64,000 nt of DNA from a virus, in IMG/VR virus record IMGVR_UViG_3300028883_000003, positions 54,181 to 118,180 of that record. One strand, written 5' to 3'. Under the pieces are notes generated by a model. It was given only the letters and a program-made list of their open reading frames with translations, had not been told where the DNA came from and did no database searches. This document shows, piece by piece, positions 50,539 to 59,203 of the stretch. The first letter of the stretch is position 1, and every line of letters begins with the position of its first letter. The position numbers and the translations under genes were made by a program.

Positions 50539-53364
50539 ATGGATATAAGTAGACAAATTTTATCTGACATTATAGTTTTTATGAAATATGCCCGTTATGA
50601 CAAAAAAAAGAAAAGACGTGAGACATGGGAAGAGATCATTGACAGATATAAAAAGATGATGATAAAGAAATATCCTAAACTTAAAGAGGAGATTGAGGAA
50701 AATTGTAAATATTTGTATGAGAAAAAAGTTCTTCCTTCGGCAAGGGCTTTACAGTTTGGTGGTAAAGCAATGGAAAAAAATCCAGTAAGGGGATTTAATT
50801 GCAGTGCTGTTTTAGCAAATACTCCAGAGGTTTTTTCGGAAGTTATGTTTTTGCTCCTTTCTGGTACTGGGGTAGGTTTTAGTGTGCAACAACATCATAT
50901 TGCCCAATTACCAGAAATTTACAAGCCTAAGAAAAAACGTAGACATCTTATTGGAGACAGTATTGAAGGTTGGGCCGAAGCCGTTGGAGTTCTTATTGAT
51001 GCATACACTGGTAACCGAAAGTCTTTACCAATATTTGATTTTAGTGACATTAGACCAAAAGGTACACCACTAAAAACTAGCGGGGGTGTAGCTCCGGGTC
51101 CTGATGATTTAAAAGTTTGTTTAGTGCATCTACAAAATATTTTGGATTCAAAAAAAGATGGGGAAAAATTAACTTCCTTAGAAGTTTTAGATATGATGTG
51201 TCATATTGCTTCTTGTGTTGTGTCTGGTGGTGTTCGTAGAAGTAGCTTATTGGCTTTGTTTTCTTTTGATGATGAGGATGTAAAGTATTGTAAAACTGGT
51301 AATTGGCAAATAGAAAATCCGCAAAGAGCAATGGTTAATATTTCTGCTTCAATTTTACGACACCAGATTAGTGAAGAAGAGTTTAAGGAATATGTTGAAA
51401 CGATTAAAAATAGTAAGTTTGGCGAGCCGGGTATATTTTTAACAAATTCAAAAAACGCACTTACCAATCCGTGTATTCCTTCTTGGGCATATGTGTTAGT
51501 CAAGAAAGATAATGATAGTTGCTTGTCTACTATTAAAGATTTAAAAATTGGGGATTTTATTTGGACAAAAGAAGGCTGGTCCAAGGTTATTAATATTCAA
51601 TCTTCTGGTACTCAAGAGGTGTATAAGTATGGAACTACTTATGGTTCATTATACTGTACTAAAGAACACAATGTTTTATCAAACGGTGTTAAAGTAATGG
51701 CAGCCGATGCAGATGTTTTAGATGTTTTAACTGGTCCTGTTGAGGTTTCCGGAGAACTGAATCCTAAAGATGTTATGGATGGTTTGGTTATTGGTGATGG
51801 GTCAGTACACAAGGCATCAAATAATTTAGTTTATTTAGGTATAGGGACCAGAGATCAAGATTATTTTGATTCTGAAATAAAGGGATTGATTAAGACATAT
51901 AGGCCGGGGTTATCTGAGGTGTCTTATGAAATTGACACAACGGTTAGTTTTAAAGAGTTACCAAAAACATATGAAAGAACAATCCCTATTCGTTTTGTTA
52001 ATGGAAATAGTCTAAAGAAGAGAGGATTTTTAAGGGGTTTATTTTCTGCTAATGGTTCAGTTTGTGGTAATAGAGTTACCTTAAAGGCAACATCTAAAGT
52101 ATTAGTGGATCAAGTTCAATTTTTATTATCTTCTTTAGGTATTCATTCATACTATACTACAAATAAAGAACAGGAAATAAAATTTGTCAACGGTGTTTAT
52201 AGATGCAAACAATCTTATGATGTTAATATAACGTCCGACCGAGAGGTATTTACTAAACTCATTGGGTTTATCCAAAAATACAAGATGGATAAAATTAAAT
52301 TGGTTCCAACACCAAACATTAAAAATTCATATGATGTAAAAGAAAGGGAATTAGTTTCTATAGAGGAAGTATTTGATATCACAGTTGATAATACGTCTCA
52401 TACATTTTGGTGCAATGGTTTTAATATTTTTAACTGTGGAGAAGCAGCATTATCGGAAGGGACGATGTTTTGCAATTTAACATCAATTAACACAACAGAT
52501 ATTAATGACCAAAATGAGTTTAATCAACGGGCGAGAGTGGCTTCGTTTTTTGGAACATTACAAGCTGGTTTTACAGATTTCCACTTGTTAAGAGAGGTGT
52601 GGAAAGAGGAGACTGAAAAGGACGCTCTCATTGGTGTAAGTTTAGCGGGGGTTGCATCTGGTTGTATTTTAAATTTAGATGTAAAAGAAGCTGCTACCAA
52701 TGTTCTAGAAGAAAACGAACGTGTGGCTAAACTAATTGGCATTAACAAAGCGGCCAGAACAAATCTTGAAAAACCGGATGGAACTGTGTCCTCAGTACTT
52801 GGCTGTTCGTCTGGTATACACGCTTATCATTCTCCCTATTATATTCGTCGTGTGCGAGTGTTAAAAACAGAATCAATATACCATTATCTTAAAGATAATC
52901 ACCCTGAGTTAATTGAAGATGATGTAATGAAGCCAAGTATTCAAGCAGTTATATCAATTCCTATTAAAGCACCTGATGGTGCTATAACACGAAGAGAAAC
53001 AGCTTTGCAATTGTTTAATCGCATCAAACGGTTGTATAAAGATTGGGTTTTACCGGGGCATAGACACGGACAAAATACCCATTCTATTTCTTGTACAGTT
53101 ACAGTGAAAAAACACGAATGGGATAAAGTTAAAGAGTGGATGTGGGAAAATCGGAACAATTATGCTTCAATTACGTTGTTCCCTTATGAAGAACCGGATT
53201 ACCCTCAGCTTCCTTTTGAGGAAATCACTGAAGAAAAATACAACGAATTGATAAAAACATTGAAACAAATTGATCTTTCCCGTGTTATAGAAGAACAGGA
53301 CAATACAAAACTACAGAGCGAGGTAGCCTGCTCCGGTGGAAGTTGTACAATAACAGAGGTTTAA
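50539..53364 (+). CDS. nrdJ: Class II (adenosylcobalamin-dependent) ribonucleotide reductase with intein
   Basis: The 941-residue precursor is a monomeric class II reductase (RTPR/NrdJ) interrupted by a 321-residue intein. Extein motifs include RGFNCSAVLAN (first redox Cys) and LLLSGTGVGFSV, then after splicing NPCGEAALSEGTMFCNL with the thiyl Cys, catalytic Glu and second redox Cys, KPDGTVSSVLGCSSGIHAYH, and the C-terminal CSGGSC redox pair. It converts ribonucleoside triphosphates to deoxy forms with coenzyme B12 and needs no oxygen or second subunit. No ATP-cone is present. The spliced enzyme would be 620 residues, shorter than the lactobacillus enzyme. A good AGGAGG ribosome binding site precedes it. 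Confidence 0.93.
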   Translation: MDISRQILSDIIVFMKYARYDKKKKRRETWEEIIDRYKKMMIKKYPKLKEEIEENCKYLYEKKVLPSARALQFGGKAMEKNPVRGFNCSAVLANTPEVFSEVMFLLLSGTGVGFSVQQHHIAQLPEIYKPKKKRRHLIGDSIEGWAEAVGVLIDAYTGNRKSLPIFDFSDIRPKGTPLKTSGGVAPGPDDLKVCLVHLQNILDSKKDGEKLTSLEVLDMMCHIASCVVSGGVRRSSLLALFSFDDEDVKYCKTGNWQIENPQRAMVNISASILRHQISEEEFKEYVETIKNSKFGEPGIFLTNSKNALTNPCIPSWAYVLVKKDNDSCLSTIKDLKIGDFIWTKEGWSKVINIQSSGTQEVYKYGTTYGSLYCTKEHNVLSNGVKVMAADADVLDVLTGPVEVSGELNPKDVMDGLVIGDGSVHKASNNLVYLGIGTRDQDYFDSEIKGLIKTYRPGLSEVSYEIDTTVSFKELPKTYERTIPIRFVNGNSLKKRGFLRGLFSANGSVCGNRVTLKATSKVLVDQVQFLLSSLGIHSYYTTNKEQEIKFVNGVYRCKQSYDVNITSDREVFTKLIGFIQKYKMDKIKLVPTPNIKNSYDVKERELVSIEEVFDITVDNTSHTFWCNGFNIFNCGEAALSEGTMFCNLTSINTTDINDQNEFNQRARVASFFGTLQAGFTDFHLLREVWKEETEKDALIGVSLAGVASGCILNLDVKEAATNVLEENERVAKLIGINKAARTNLEKPDGTVSSVLGCSSGIHAYHSPYYIRRVRVLKTESIYHYLKDNHPELIEDDVMKPSIQAVISIPIKAPDGAITRRETALQLFNRIKRLYKDWVLPGHRHGQNTHSISCTVTVKKHEWDKVKEWMWENRNNYASITLFPYEEPDYPQLPFEEITEEKYNELIKTLKQIDLSRVIEEQDNTKLQSEVACSGGSCTITEV
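51472..52434 (+). mobile_element. LAGLIDADG intein in the reductase active site
   Basis: The 321-residue intein starts at C312 (CIPSWAYVLVKK) and ends at N632, directly before extein C633 of the NPC-GE active site. Block B is YCTKEHNVL. Two LAGLIDADG-type segments, VMDGLVIGDGSV and FLRGLFSANGSV, mark a homing endonuclease domain. Blocks F/G are VFDITVDNTSHTFWCNGFN followed by IFN. The penultimate residue is Phe where most inteins have His, and both endonuclease motifs are degenerate. The intein has to splice for the reductase to work because it splits the thiyl-Cys loop. Confidence 0.9.
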
Positions 53365-53382
53365 TTAAGGAAAGGGTGGATA

Positions 53383-53634
53383 ATGAAAACGACAGTAGAC
53401 ATTAGTAAACAAGATATTGATGTAGCCGTTCAAAAGCACATCAAAGAATTGGAAAAGGAGATTGAAGTACTTAAACGAAAGAATAAAAAACAGGAAAAAG
53501 AACTTTACAAATATCGTCAGTTTGTCAAAAGTACTAAAGCTGTTAAAGAAAAAATTGATGATTTAAGTGAGAGTCTTGTTTGGTTGATGGAAGATGCTAC
53601 CTTTATTGATTTGGGAACCTATCAAAGGTGTTAA
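53383..53634 (+). CDS. Coiled-coil hypothetical protein
   Basis: The 83-residue protein is mainly one charged helix (VAVQKHIKELEKEIEVLKRK, then KQEKELYKYRQFVKS) followed by a second short helix (DDLSESLVWLMED). It is not recognised. It starts 18 nt after the reductase stop with an AAAGG ribosome binding site, and it is followed by a small zinc-ribbon gene and the helicase. Dimerisation through the coiled coil is expected. A replication accessory role would fit the neighbourhood but is not shown. Confidence 0.55.
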   Translation: MKTTVDISKQDIDVAVQKHIKELEKEIEVLKRKNKKQEKELYKYRQFVKSTKAVKEKIDDLSESLVWLMEDATFIDLGTYQRC

Positions 53635-53639
53635 AAAAA

Positions 53640-53795
53640 TTGAAAACAAAATTGAAAAAACTATTTAATTACTTAACTAGTAAATGTCCAAAATGTGGTG
53701 GCAAATTACGAGATAAGTACAGAATAGAGGTTGATGGTATTGCTGAAATTGTTGAGACTTGTACAAAGTGTACGTATGAAAAGAGAGTATTCTAA
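53640..53795 (+). CDS. 51-residue zinc-ribbon protein
   Basis: A TTG at 53640 opens a frame to the TAA at 53793-53795, directly followed by the helicase's TTG at 53796. The product has two CxxC knuckles, C16-PK-C19 and C41-TK-C44, in a typical zinc-ribbon spacing, with a basic N-terminus (MKTKLKKLFNYLTSK). AAAGGTG lies about 10 nt upstream; a second in-frame TTG at 53652 is possible. The intact cysteine pattern in a gap otherwise without a gene is the main support. It may bind nucleic acid or act as a small replication/transcription cofactor. Confidence 0.7.
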   Translation: MKTKLKKLFNYLTSKCPKCGGKLRDKYRIEVDGIAEIVETCTKCTYEKRVF

Positions 53796-55103
53796 TTGAA
53801 CTTAGATTTAAAATTCCTTGCTAGTTTAATGGTTGACCCTAAAAAAGTTAGTCAGTTAGAAAAAGAAGTATCTGCTGATGATTTTAGTGATAACATTTAT
53901 TATGAAATTTATACTAGTATTATAGATTTTGTAGTAAACAACCAACCACCATCTTATTCTGATCTTAAGTTTAAGTTTAAGACAGATGGTTTATTAATAG
54001 ACCTGATAAATGAGATGGAAACAATGGAAGTGGTTAATAACATCAAACCACTTTATGATGAGCTTTGTGCAGAATCTCAGAAGAGGAAATTAGAATCTTT
54101 AATTCAAAGGATAGAATATGGGTTGGATCGAAAGGAAGATGTAAAAGAAATTCTAAATGATATAGAATCTTCTGTCCTTAATATCAATTTACAAACAGGA
54201 GTGAGGCTAAATAGCTCTGCCAGTTTAGGTTCTGAGTTCATAAAGAACTTGCAGGATAAAAAAGAAAAATATCAGCAACTCCAAGGGCTGCAAGGAGTTA
54301 TAGATATAACGACTGGTTTTGTAGGATTAGATTTACATACATTGGGAATGAAACGAAAGTCTACGTGGGTATTAGGTGGAGCAACCAGCGACGGAAAATC
54401 GGAGTGGGCTGTTCAGATGATGAATTCTGTGGTCAGTTCAGGAAAACAAGTGCTATATTTTATGTTGGAGGATAGTTGTGAAAACTTAATGTGTCGCATA
54501 TTATCTTTGAAAACAGGTATTCCTATCCAAAAAATAATGATTGGTGATTTAAGTACCAAGCAGTTAAATGACATTATCAGTGCTGAACAAACATTAAAAC
54601 ACAAGTTCTTTGTTGAAGAAGATGTGAGTGACATAAATGATATTTGTATAATAAGTCAATTTGCTAAACTAAAACATCCAAATTTAAGTTTGGTTATTGT
54701 GGATCATATTAATCTTTCAACTGATCGTATGAATAAGTCTAACAACAGAGAACAGGAAATTGGTGGGTCATCTAAGAAACTGGTTCGATTGGCTAAAAAA
54801 TTAGATATTGGTGTTTTGATTTTACAGCAGCTTAACACTAATCCTGACGAGCGAACGAAAGGATTACCGGTAACTGTAAATGATTTAAGAGATTGCAAGT
54901 CAACCAGCCATGATTCAGCTGTTACACTTTTGTTAAACTGCCCCGATAAGTATAAAGATGAGGCTGGTTATAGCAAAAAACATACACAACTTATTATTGC
55001 GAAGAATAGATATGGAGAAGTAAACCAATTTATAGATATGACAAACTATGCAGCAGTGGGCAAATTTGTTGAAGGATTACCTAAACACAAACTACAAAAA
55101 TAA
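53796..55103 (+). CDS. DnaB-like replicative helicase
   Basis: The 435-residue protein has a helical N-terminal domain (about 1-110, DnaB_N-like) and a RecA-type ATPase domain with Walker A GGATSDGKS at 194-202, a VLYFMLEDS segment (H1a-like) and Walker B SLVIVDHINLS with D303. ILILQQLNTNPDER follows as the DnaB H3/glutamine region. Such hexamers unwind the fork on the lagging strand; the primase-like gene 6 kb downstream is its likely partner. The start is TTG at 53796, immediately after the zinc-ribbon stop. It is a normal size for a phage DnaB. Confidence 0.88.
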   Translation: MNLDLKFLASLMVDPKKVSQLEKEVSADDFSDNIYYEIYTSIIDFVVNNQPPSYSDLKFKFKTDGLLIDLINEMETMEVVNNIKPLYDELCAESQKRKLESLIQRIEYGLDRKEDVKEILNDIESSVLNINLQTGVRLNSSASLGSEFIKNLQDKKEKYQQLQGLQGVIDITTGFVGLDLHTLGMKRKSTWVLGGATSDGKSEWAVQMMNSVVSSGKQVLYFMLEDSCENLMCRILSLKTGIPIQKIMIGDLSTKQLNDIISAEQTLKHKFFVEEDVSDINDICIISQFAKLKHPNLSLVIVDHINLSTDRMNKSNNREQEIGGSSKKLVRLAKKLDIGVLILQQLNTNPDERTKGLPVTVNDLRDCKSTSHDSAVTLLLNCPDKYKDEAGYSKKHTQLIIAKNRYGEVNQFIDMTNYAAVGKFVEGLPKHKLQK

Positions 55104-55111
55104 GAGGCATT

Positions 55112-55663
55112 ATGTACGAAGAAGAAGACGAAGAAGCATCGGGTGGTAGCTCCAATATAATTAATTTGTCTACTAGAACAATTGTTTTGTATGACTTTAT
55201 TGACGAAAATATTTCTGCCAATGTTGCGAATAGTCTAAGTTTGTTAGACTCAATTAGAGAGGCACCTATACAAATAAAGATAAATAGTATGGGTGGTTTA
55301 ATGGTGGATTCTCAGTCCATTATTTCTGATATAATGTCTTGCAAAAATAAGGTTATAACTGACATTACCGGCTGTGCTTATTCTGGTGCAGCTATGATTG
55401 CTTTAGCTGGAACTTATCGTAAAATTTCTAAATTAGGTCTAATGATGTTGCACTACCCTAATTGGGAAACTGAAACAATGTCGTTAAAGCAGCATAAATT
55501 AGATGTTGCTGTAATGAGCGAGTATTTTAAACGAATAATGGTTGAGCTTTTGAAGGATACAAAAATTGACATTACTAAGTTTTCAAGAATGGCAGCTAAG
55601 GGTGATGTGTATTTGACACCTGAAGAATGTTTTAAGTTAGGAATAGTTCATGAAATCTATTAA
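55112..55663 (+). CDS. ClpP-like serine protease
   Basis: The 183-residue protein has the ClpP fold motifs: NSMGGLMVD (oxyanion strand, usually NSPGG), GCAYSGAAMIALAG with catalytic S91, MMLHYPN with H114, and an acidic residue D165 in KGDVYLTPEECFKLGI, the usual third position. The N-terminus is acidic (MYEEEDEEASGG) and unlike the ClpP axial loop, so it may not dock on host ClpX or ClpA. Phage ClpP-like proteins are often head maturation proteases, but this one is in the early/replication operon, far from the capsid genes. It may act on host proteins or in regulated degradation. The next gene overlaps its 3' end by 14 nt. Confidence 0.85.
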   Translation: MYEEEDEEASGGSSNIINLSTRTIVLYDFIDENISANVANSLSLLDSIREAPIQIKINSMGGLMVDSQSIISDIMSCKNKVITDITGCAYSGAAMIALAGTYRKISKLGLMMLHYPNWETETMSLKQHKLDVAVMSEYFKRIMVELLKDTKIDITKFSRMAAKGDVYLTPEECFKLGIVHEIY

Positions 55664-55859
55664 ACATATACGTGTCCGTAAGATATTAGGGCGTATTGTA
55701 ATAGATACCACATATTATGGTTATTCTTGGACTATACACAAAGATTTTATTCCTAGGGTGTTTAAAAATGGTCATACGTTATTTGGTTTATGGGTAATTT
55801 TGTTAATATTTACTTCTAACAAGGTTGAGTCATTAGTAGACTTGTTAGAAAAGGATTAA
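55650..55859 (+). CDS. Small membrane-associated hypothetical protein
   Basis: The 69-residue protein overlaps the ClpP-like gene by 14 nt. It has a basic N-terminus (IKHIRVRKILGR) and one hydrophobic stretch (HTLFGLWVILLIFTS, about 42-56) that could be a membrane segment. Not recognised. The coupling to the protease suggests joint expression; a membrane anchor for protein substrates is a mere possibility. The start is supported by the coupled arrangement, and the stop lies 8 nt before the next ATG. Confidence 0.5.
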   Translation: MKSIKHIRVRKILGRIVIDTTYYGYSWTIHKDFIPRVFKNGHTLFGLWVILLIFTSNKVESLVDLLEKD

Positions 55860-55867
55860 GGAGACTT

Positions 55868-58800
55868 ATGAGGACAGCACATATAGCAGACATCCATATT
55901 AGTGACTCTCGTATTGAAGAATTCGAACTTATGCTACAAAAATTAGGGGAAGATATTAAGTCGCATTCTCCTGATTTGGTAGTGTTTTCTGGAGATATGT
56001 TTATCCACAGGGATAAGCTCAGCCCTAAACAAGTGCAGTTGACTAGAAAATTCTTTCATAAAATACTGGATGGTTTAAAGGTTTTAATTATTCCGGGTAA
56101 CCACGATGCCAGTATGTCTGAACAAAAAGTTGATTCTTTAACTGCAATATTTTCACATGATGCTAATATTAAGGTTTATAATTATGTGGGCGATTTTATT
56201 GATATTGGTAATTATCGGTATCATGCGTTTCCTTATCCGTCTAAAATAGAATTGATAAGATTAGAAATTGATGATATCGCTAAAATATATTCTGATAACA
56301 GATTATTTGATTCTTTTCAACTGTCCGATGATAAGAAAAATGTTCTTCTATACCATGGTGTTTTAGAAAACTTTAAATTGGCTGGTTATATTGCCTCAGA
56401 AGAGGCCATTGGTGTTGGTAAAGAAATGGTTATTCCTGAATCATTTTGGAAAAAATTCGATGCTGTTTTAGCCGGACACTTACACGGACACCAACAAATA
56501 GGGAGTGCTGTATATCCGGGTTGTCCTTTCCCATTAACATATGCTGATTCAGAAGATACTGGCTGGGTGTTGTGGGAAGACTGTACCCCAACTTTTATAA
56601 CATTGGAAAAAGAATATCCCTATACTACCTTGGATATTGGTAATCTATCCACGTACAAGGCTGGTATTAATCAAGAAGCTGAACTACGATTAAAAAAAAT
56701 ACCTAATCTAAAGAACACCAGACTGCGTGTTAAGTACACTTTAATGGAGTCCCAAGCTGGTGAATTGGATCATACCATTATTGGTAAGTTTTATTCCGGT
56801 GCTAAAGAAATAAAGATTCAGCCAGTGCATAAACCAGATAGATTTACTATTTCACCTTTGGAATTAAGTACGTTTAAAGACAGTTCACTACAAGGGATAA
56901 TTGACAACCATATTAAGGAATTGAATTATAATCCAGAAGTAAAAACTATCTCTGATAAAATTGAGGAACGTGTAAAAAGTCAGTACAAAGATGAAAAAGA
57001 TACTGGCATTCATTTTAAGCCAAGTAAGTTGAGATTAAAAAACTTTAAATGTTTTGGAGAAGATTCTCCAGAGGTAGATTTTGGGACACTTTCTTCTGTT
57101 GTGGGGGTATTTGGTAAGAATAGAACTGGTAAAAGTTCATTAGTCGAGGCCATAATTTGGGCCTTATTTGGGACTACTGTAAGGAATAATGATGTACGGT
57201 CGGTCATTAGAAATGGGCAAACATCATGTGTAGTTGAGTTGGAATTTTTTTCCCAAGCTGCACTATACAAAATATACAGAGAGCGTAGGGGTAGTGGGCT
57301 TACTACTAATTCTTCTTTGCTATTGTATAAATGGATAAACGATAATTGGGTTGATGTGAGTGGGGCCGGGGTTAATGACACACAAAAAACTATTAGTGAA
57401 TTAGTTGGCACTTTGGAAATGTTTGTTTCGACGGTGTATTCTCCCCAAAATGGTATTGACCGCTTAGTAAACAAAAAGCCAAGTGAACGCAAACAGATTA
57501 TTTTAGATTGTTTGCAAATAGACGTGTTGGAGCGTAGACAAAAAGAAATATTAAAACTGAAGAGTGAAGTTACCGCAACCATAAACACCCTTAAAGGACA
57601 GTTGGTTGCTTACTCTAGCCAATTGGATAGATTATTATCGAATAAACCAGAACTAATCATTACAGAATTTGAAAGCTTGCTTCGTAATGAAAAGATAAAC
57701 CAACAACAGCTTTTATCAAAAATTGAATCTTTATCTTCTAAGCTTTCCGACTACACTGAGTTACAAGCAGAGAATGAGAAAATAAACACAACTTTATCAG
57801 AACTTCGTAAAGAAATAGTTGAGCTACAAAAAAAGCAAAGTAACAAAAAGGAAGAGGTAGAAAGATTTAAGGCTATAGCCTCTGACAAAACAGTTATTGA
57901 ACGAGGACTACAGCGTTTAAAGATTTATAAAGAGGAACTAGAAAAGCATGTTAAAAACTTTGCTGATTTAACTAAGGCAAAGAATGAAAAAACTCAATTT
58001 GAAAAACAGCTTGAAGAATTATCTAGGGCCCATAGAAATACCATTTCGGCTTTGAATACTTCTAAAAATGCATTGATACAGCAACTTCATAGCTATACGG
58101 AATTGGATTGTCCTAAGCCTGATTGCCCTTTGAATCTTAAAGTACAAAAGGAAAAGGATAAGATTAGGGTTAAAATGGAAGAGGCCGATAACGCCATTGT
58201 TTTGGCAAGAACAGAACAAGAAATAGTAATAAACCAAATTAAGGAAAAAATTATTAGTTTGCAATCAGATATTGACAATTCGAATTATAGTAGCAAAGAA
58301 CACTTAGCTTGTGTGAGTGCTTTTAATGAGGAGAACAATAACAAGTGGCATGAACTTGAGGCTAAGATTAATTCCAAAGAAGAGGTTTTGTCTAATATGC
58401 TTGAACTAATAACAGCATATGGAAGACAGGTTTCCAGTTTAATTGATAAGAGGGACGAATTAGTAAGGAGAAGAACTGTTTTAGCAGAAAAGCTAGCTAC
58501 TATTGATAGCTATAAATATGAATTGGAAACAGCTAGGCTAAATTTGTCTGAATGTAACAAGAAAATTTCTAAATGTGAGTCACATATAAGTAAAGCCAAA
58601 CACGATATTGAAGATACAAAGAGGTTGCGTAGTGAAGTAGGTCAGATAGACACTAAGCTGAAGAAAGCAGAATTATATTATACCCATTGTGCCCATTATG
58701 CAGAAATTGTGAGCAAAAAAGGTATTGTATTCCAGATAGTGGATAAGGCTTTGCCAACGATTGAAAAGTTTGCCCAAAATCTATTGTCTGAAACAACAAG

Positions 58801-59203
58801 CGGTTCACTATCAATTCAGGTTACTAACCATAAGGACAACAGTACCGCTAAAGACAATGTTATGATACAGATAACAGATGCTAAAGGAACCAGAGATATA
58901 TTAGAAAGCTCTGGTTCTGAATTATTCTTGGCCTCTTTAGCTTTACGGGCAGCTATGTCACACTTGTTGTCATTAAGGACTGGTAGTAAGGTTGAAATGT
59001 TTGTGATAGATGAGGGTATGGGAGTATTAGACGACGAGGGTATCGTTATTGCAAAGGATATGTTTAAGCAATTAGGTAAGGAATTTAATCAAGTGTTATT
59101 TATCACCCACGTAGGAGAATTAAAAGACGTAGCTCAAAGTATTATTGAAATTTATAGTGATAATTTGATATCCAACTTTAACATAAAGGATAAAATGGTA
59201 TGA
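55868..59203 (+). CDS. SbcD-SbcC (Mre11-Rad50) fusion
   Basis: The 1111-residue chain joins both subunits of the SbcCD/Mre11-Rad50 nuclease. Residues 1 to about 370 form the calcineurin-type nuclease: ADIHIS with D8 and H10, FSGDMF with D43, PGNHD with N78 and H79, and AGHLHGHQ near 200. Residues about 385-1111 form the SMC-like ATPase: Walker A GVFGKNRTGKSS near 413-424, coiled coils on either side of a hook C748-PKPD-C753, a signature SSGSELFLASLAL near 1014, Walker B VEMFVIDEGMGVLDD near 1040 and the FITHVGEL switch. The usual zinc hook is CxxC; here the cysteines are four residues apart. It processes DNA ends and hairpins. T4 has these as gp47 and gp46, separate proteins. Confidence 0.92.
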   Translation: MRTAHIADIHISDSRIEEFELMLQKLGEDIKSHSPDLVVFSGDMFIHRDKLSPKQVQLTRKFFHKILDGLKVLIIPGNHDASMSEQKVDSLTAIFSHDANIKVYNYVGDFIDIGNYRYHAFPYPSKIELIRLEIDDIAKIYSDNRLFDSFQLSDDKKNVLLYHGVLENFKLAGYIASEEAIGVGKEMVIPESFWKKFDAVLAGHLHGHQQIGSAVYPGCPFPLTYADSEDTGWVLWEDCTPTFITLEKEYPYTTLDIGNLSTYKAGINQEAELRLKKIPNLKNTRLRVKYTLMESQAGELDHTIIGKFYSGAKEIKIQPVHKPDRFTISPLELSTFKDSSLQGIIDNHIKELNYNPEVKTISDKIEERVKSQYKDEKDTGIHFKPSKLRLKNFKCFGEDSPEVDFGTLSSVVGVFGKNRTGKSSLVEAIIWALFGTTVRNNDVRSVIRNGQTSCVVELEFFSQAALYKIYRERRGSGLTTNSSLLLYKWINDNWVDVSGAGVNDTQKTISELVGTLEMFVSTVYSPQNGIDRLVNKKPSERKQIILDCLQIDVLERRQKEILKLKSEVTATINTLKGQLVAYSSQLDRLLSNKPELIITEFESLLRNEKINQQQLLSKIESLSSKLSDYTELQAENEKINTTLSELRKEIVELQKKQSNKKEEVERFKAIASDKTVIERGLQRLKIYKEELEKHVKNFADLTKAKNEKTQFEKQLEELSRAHRNTISALNTSKNALIQQLHSYTELDCPKPDCPLNLKVQKEKDKIRVKMEEADNAIVLARTEQEIVINQIKEKIISLQSDIDNSNYSSKEHLACVSAFNEENNNKWHELEAKINSKEEVLSNMLELITAYGRQVSSLIDKRDELVRRRTVLAEKLATIDSYKYELETARLNLSECNKKISKCESHISKAKHDIEDTKRLRSEVGQIDTKLKKAELYYTHCAHYAEIVSKKGIVFQIVDKALPTIEKFAQNLLSETTSGSLSIQVTNHKDNSTAKDNVMIQITDAKGTRDILESSGSELFLASLALRAAMSHLLSLRTGSKVEMFVIDEGMGVLDDEGIVIAKDMFKQLGKEFNQVLFITHVGELKDVAQSIIEIYSDNLISNFNIKDKMV

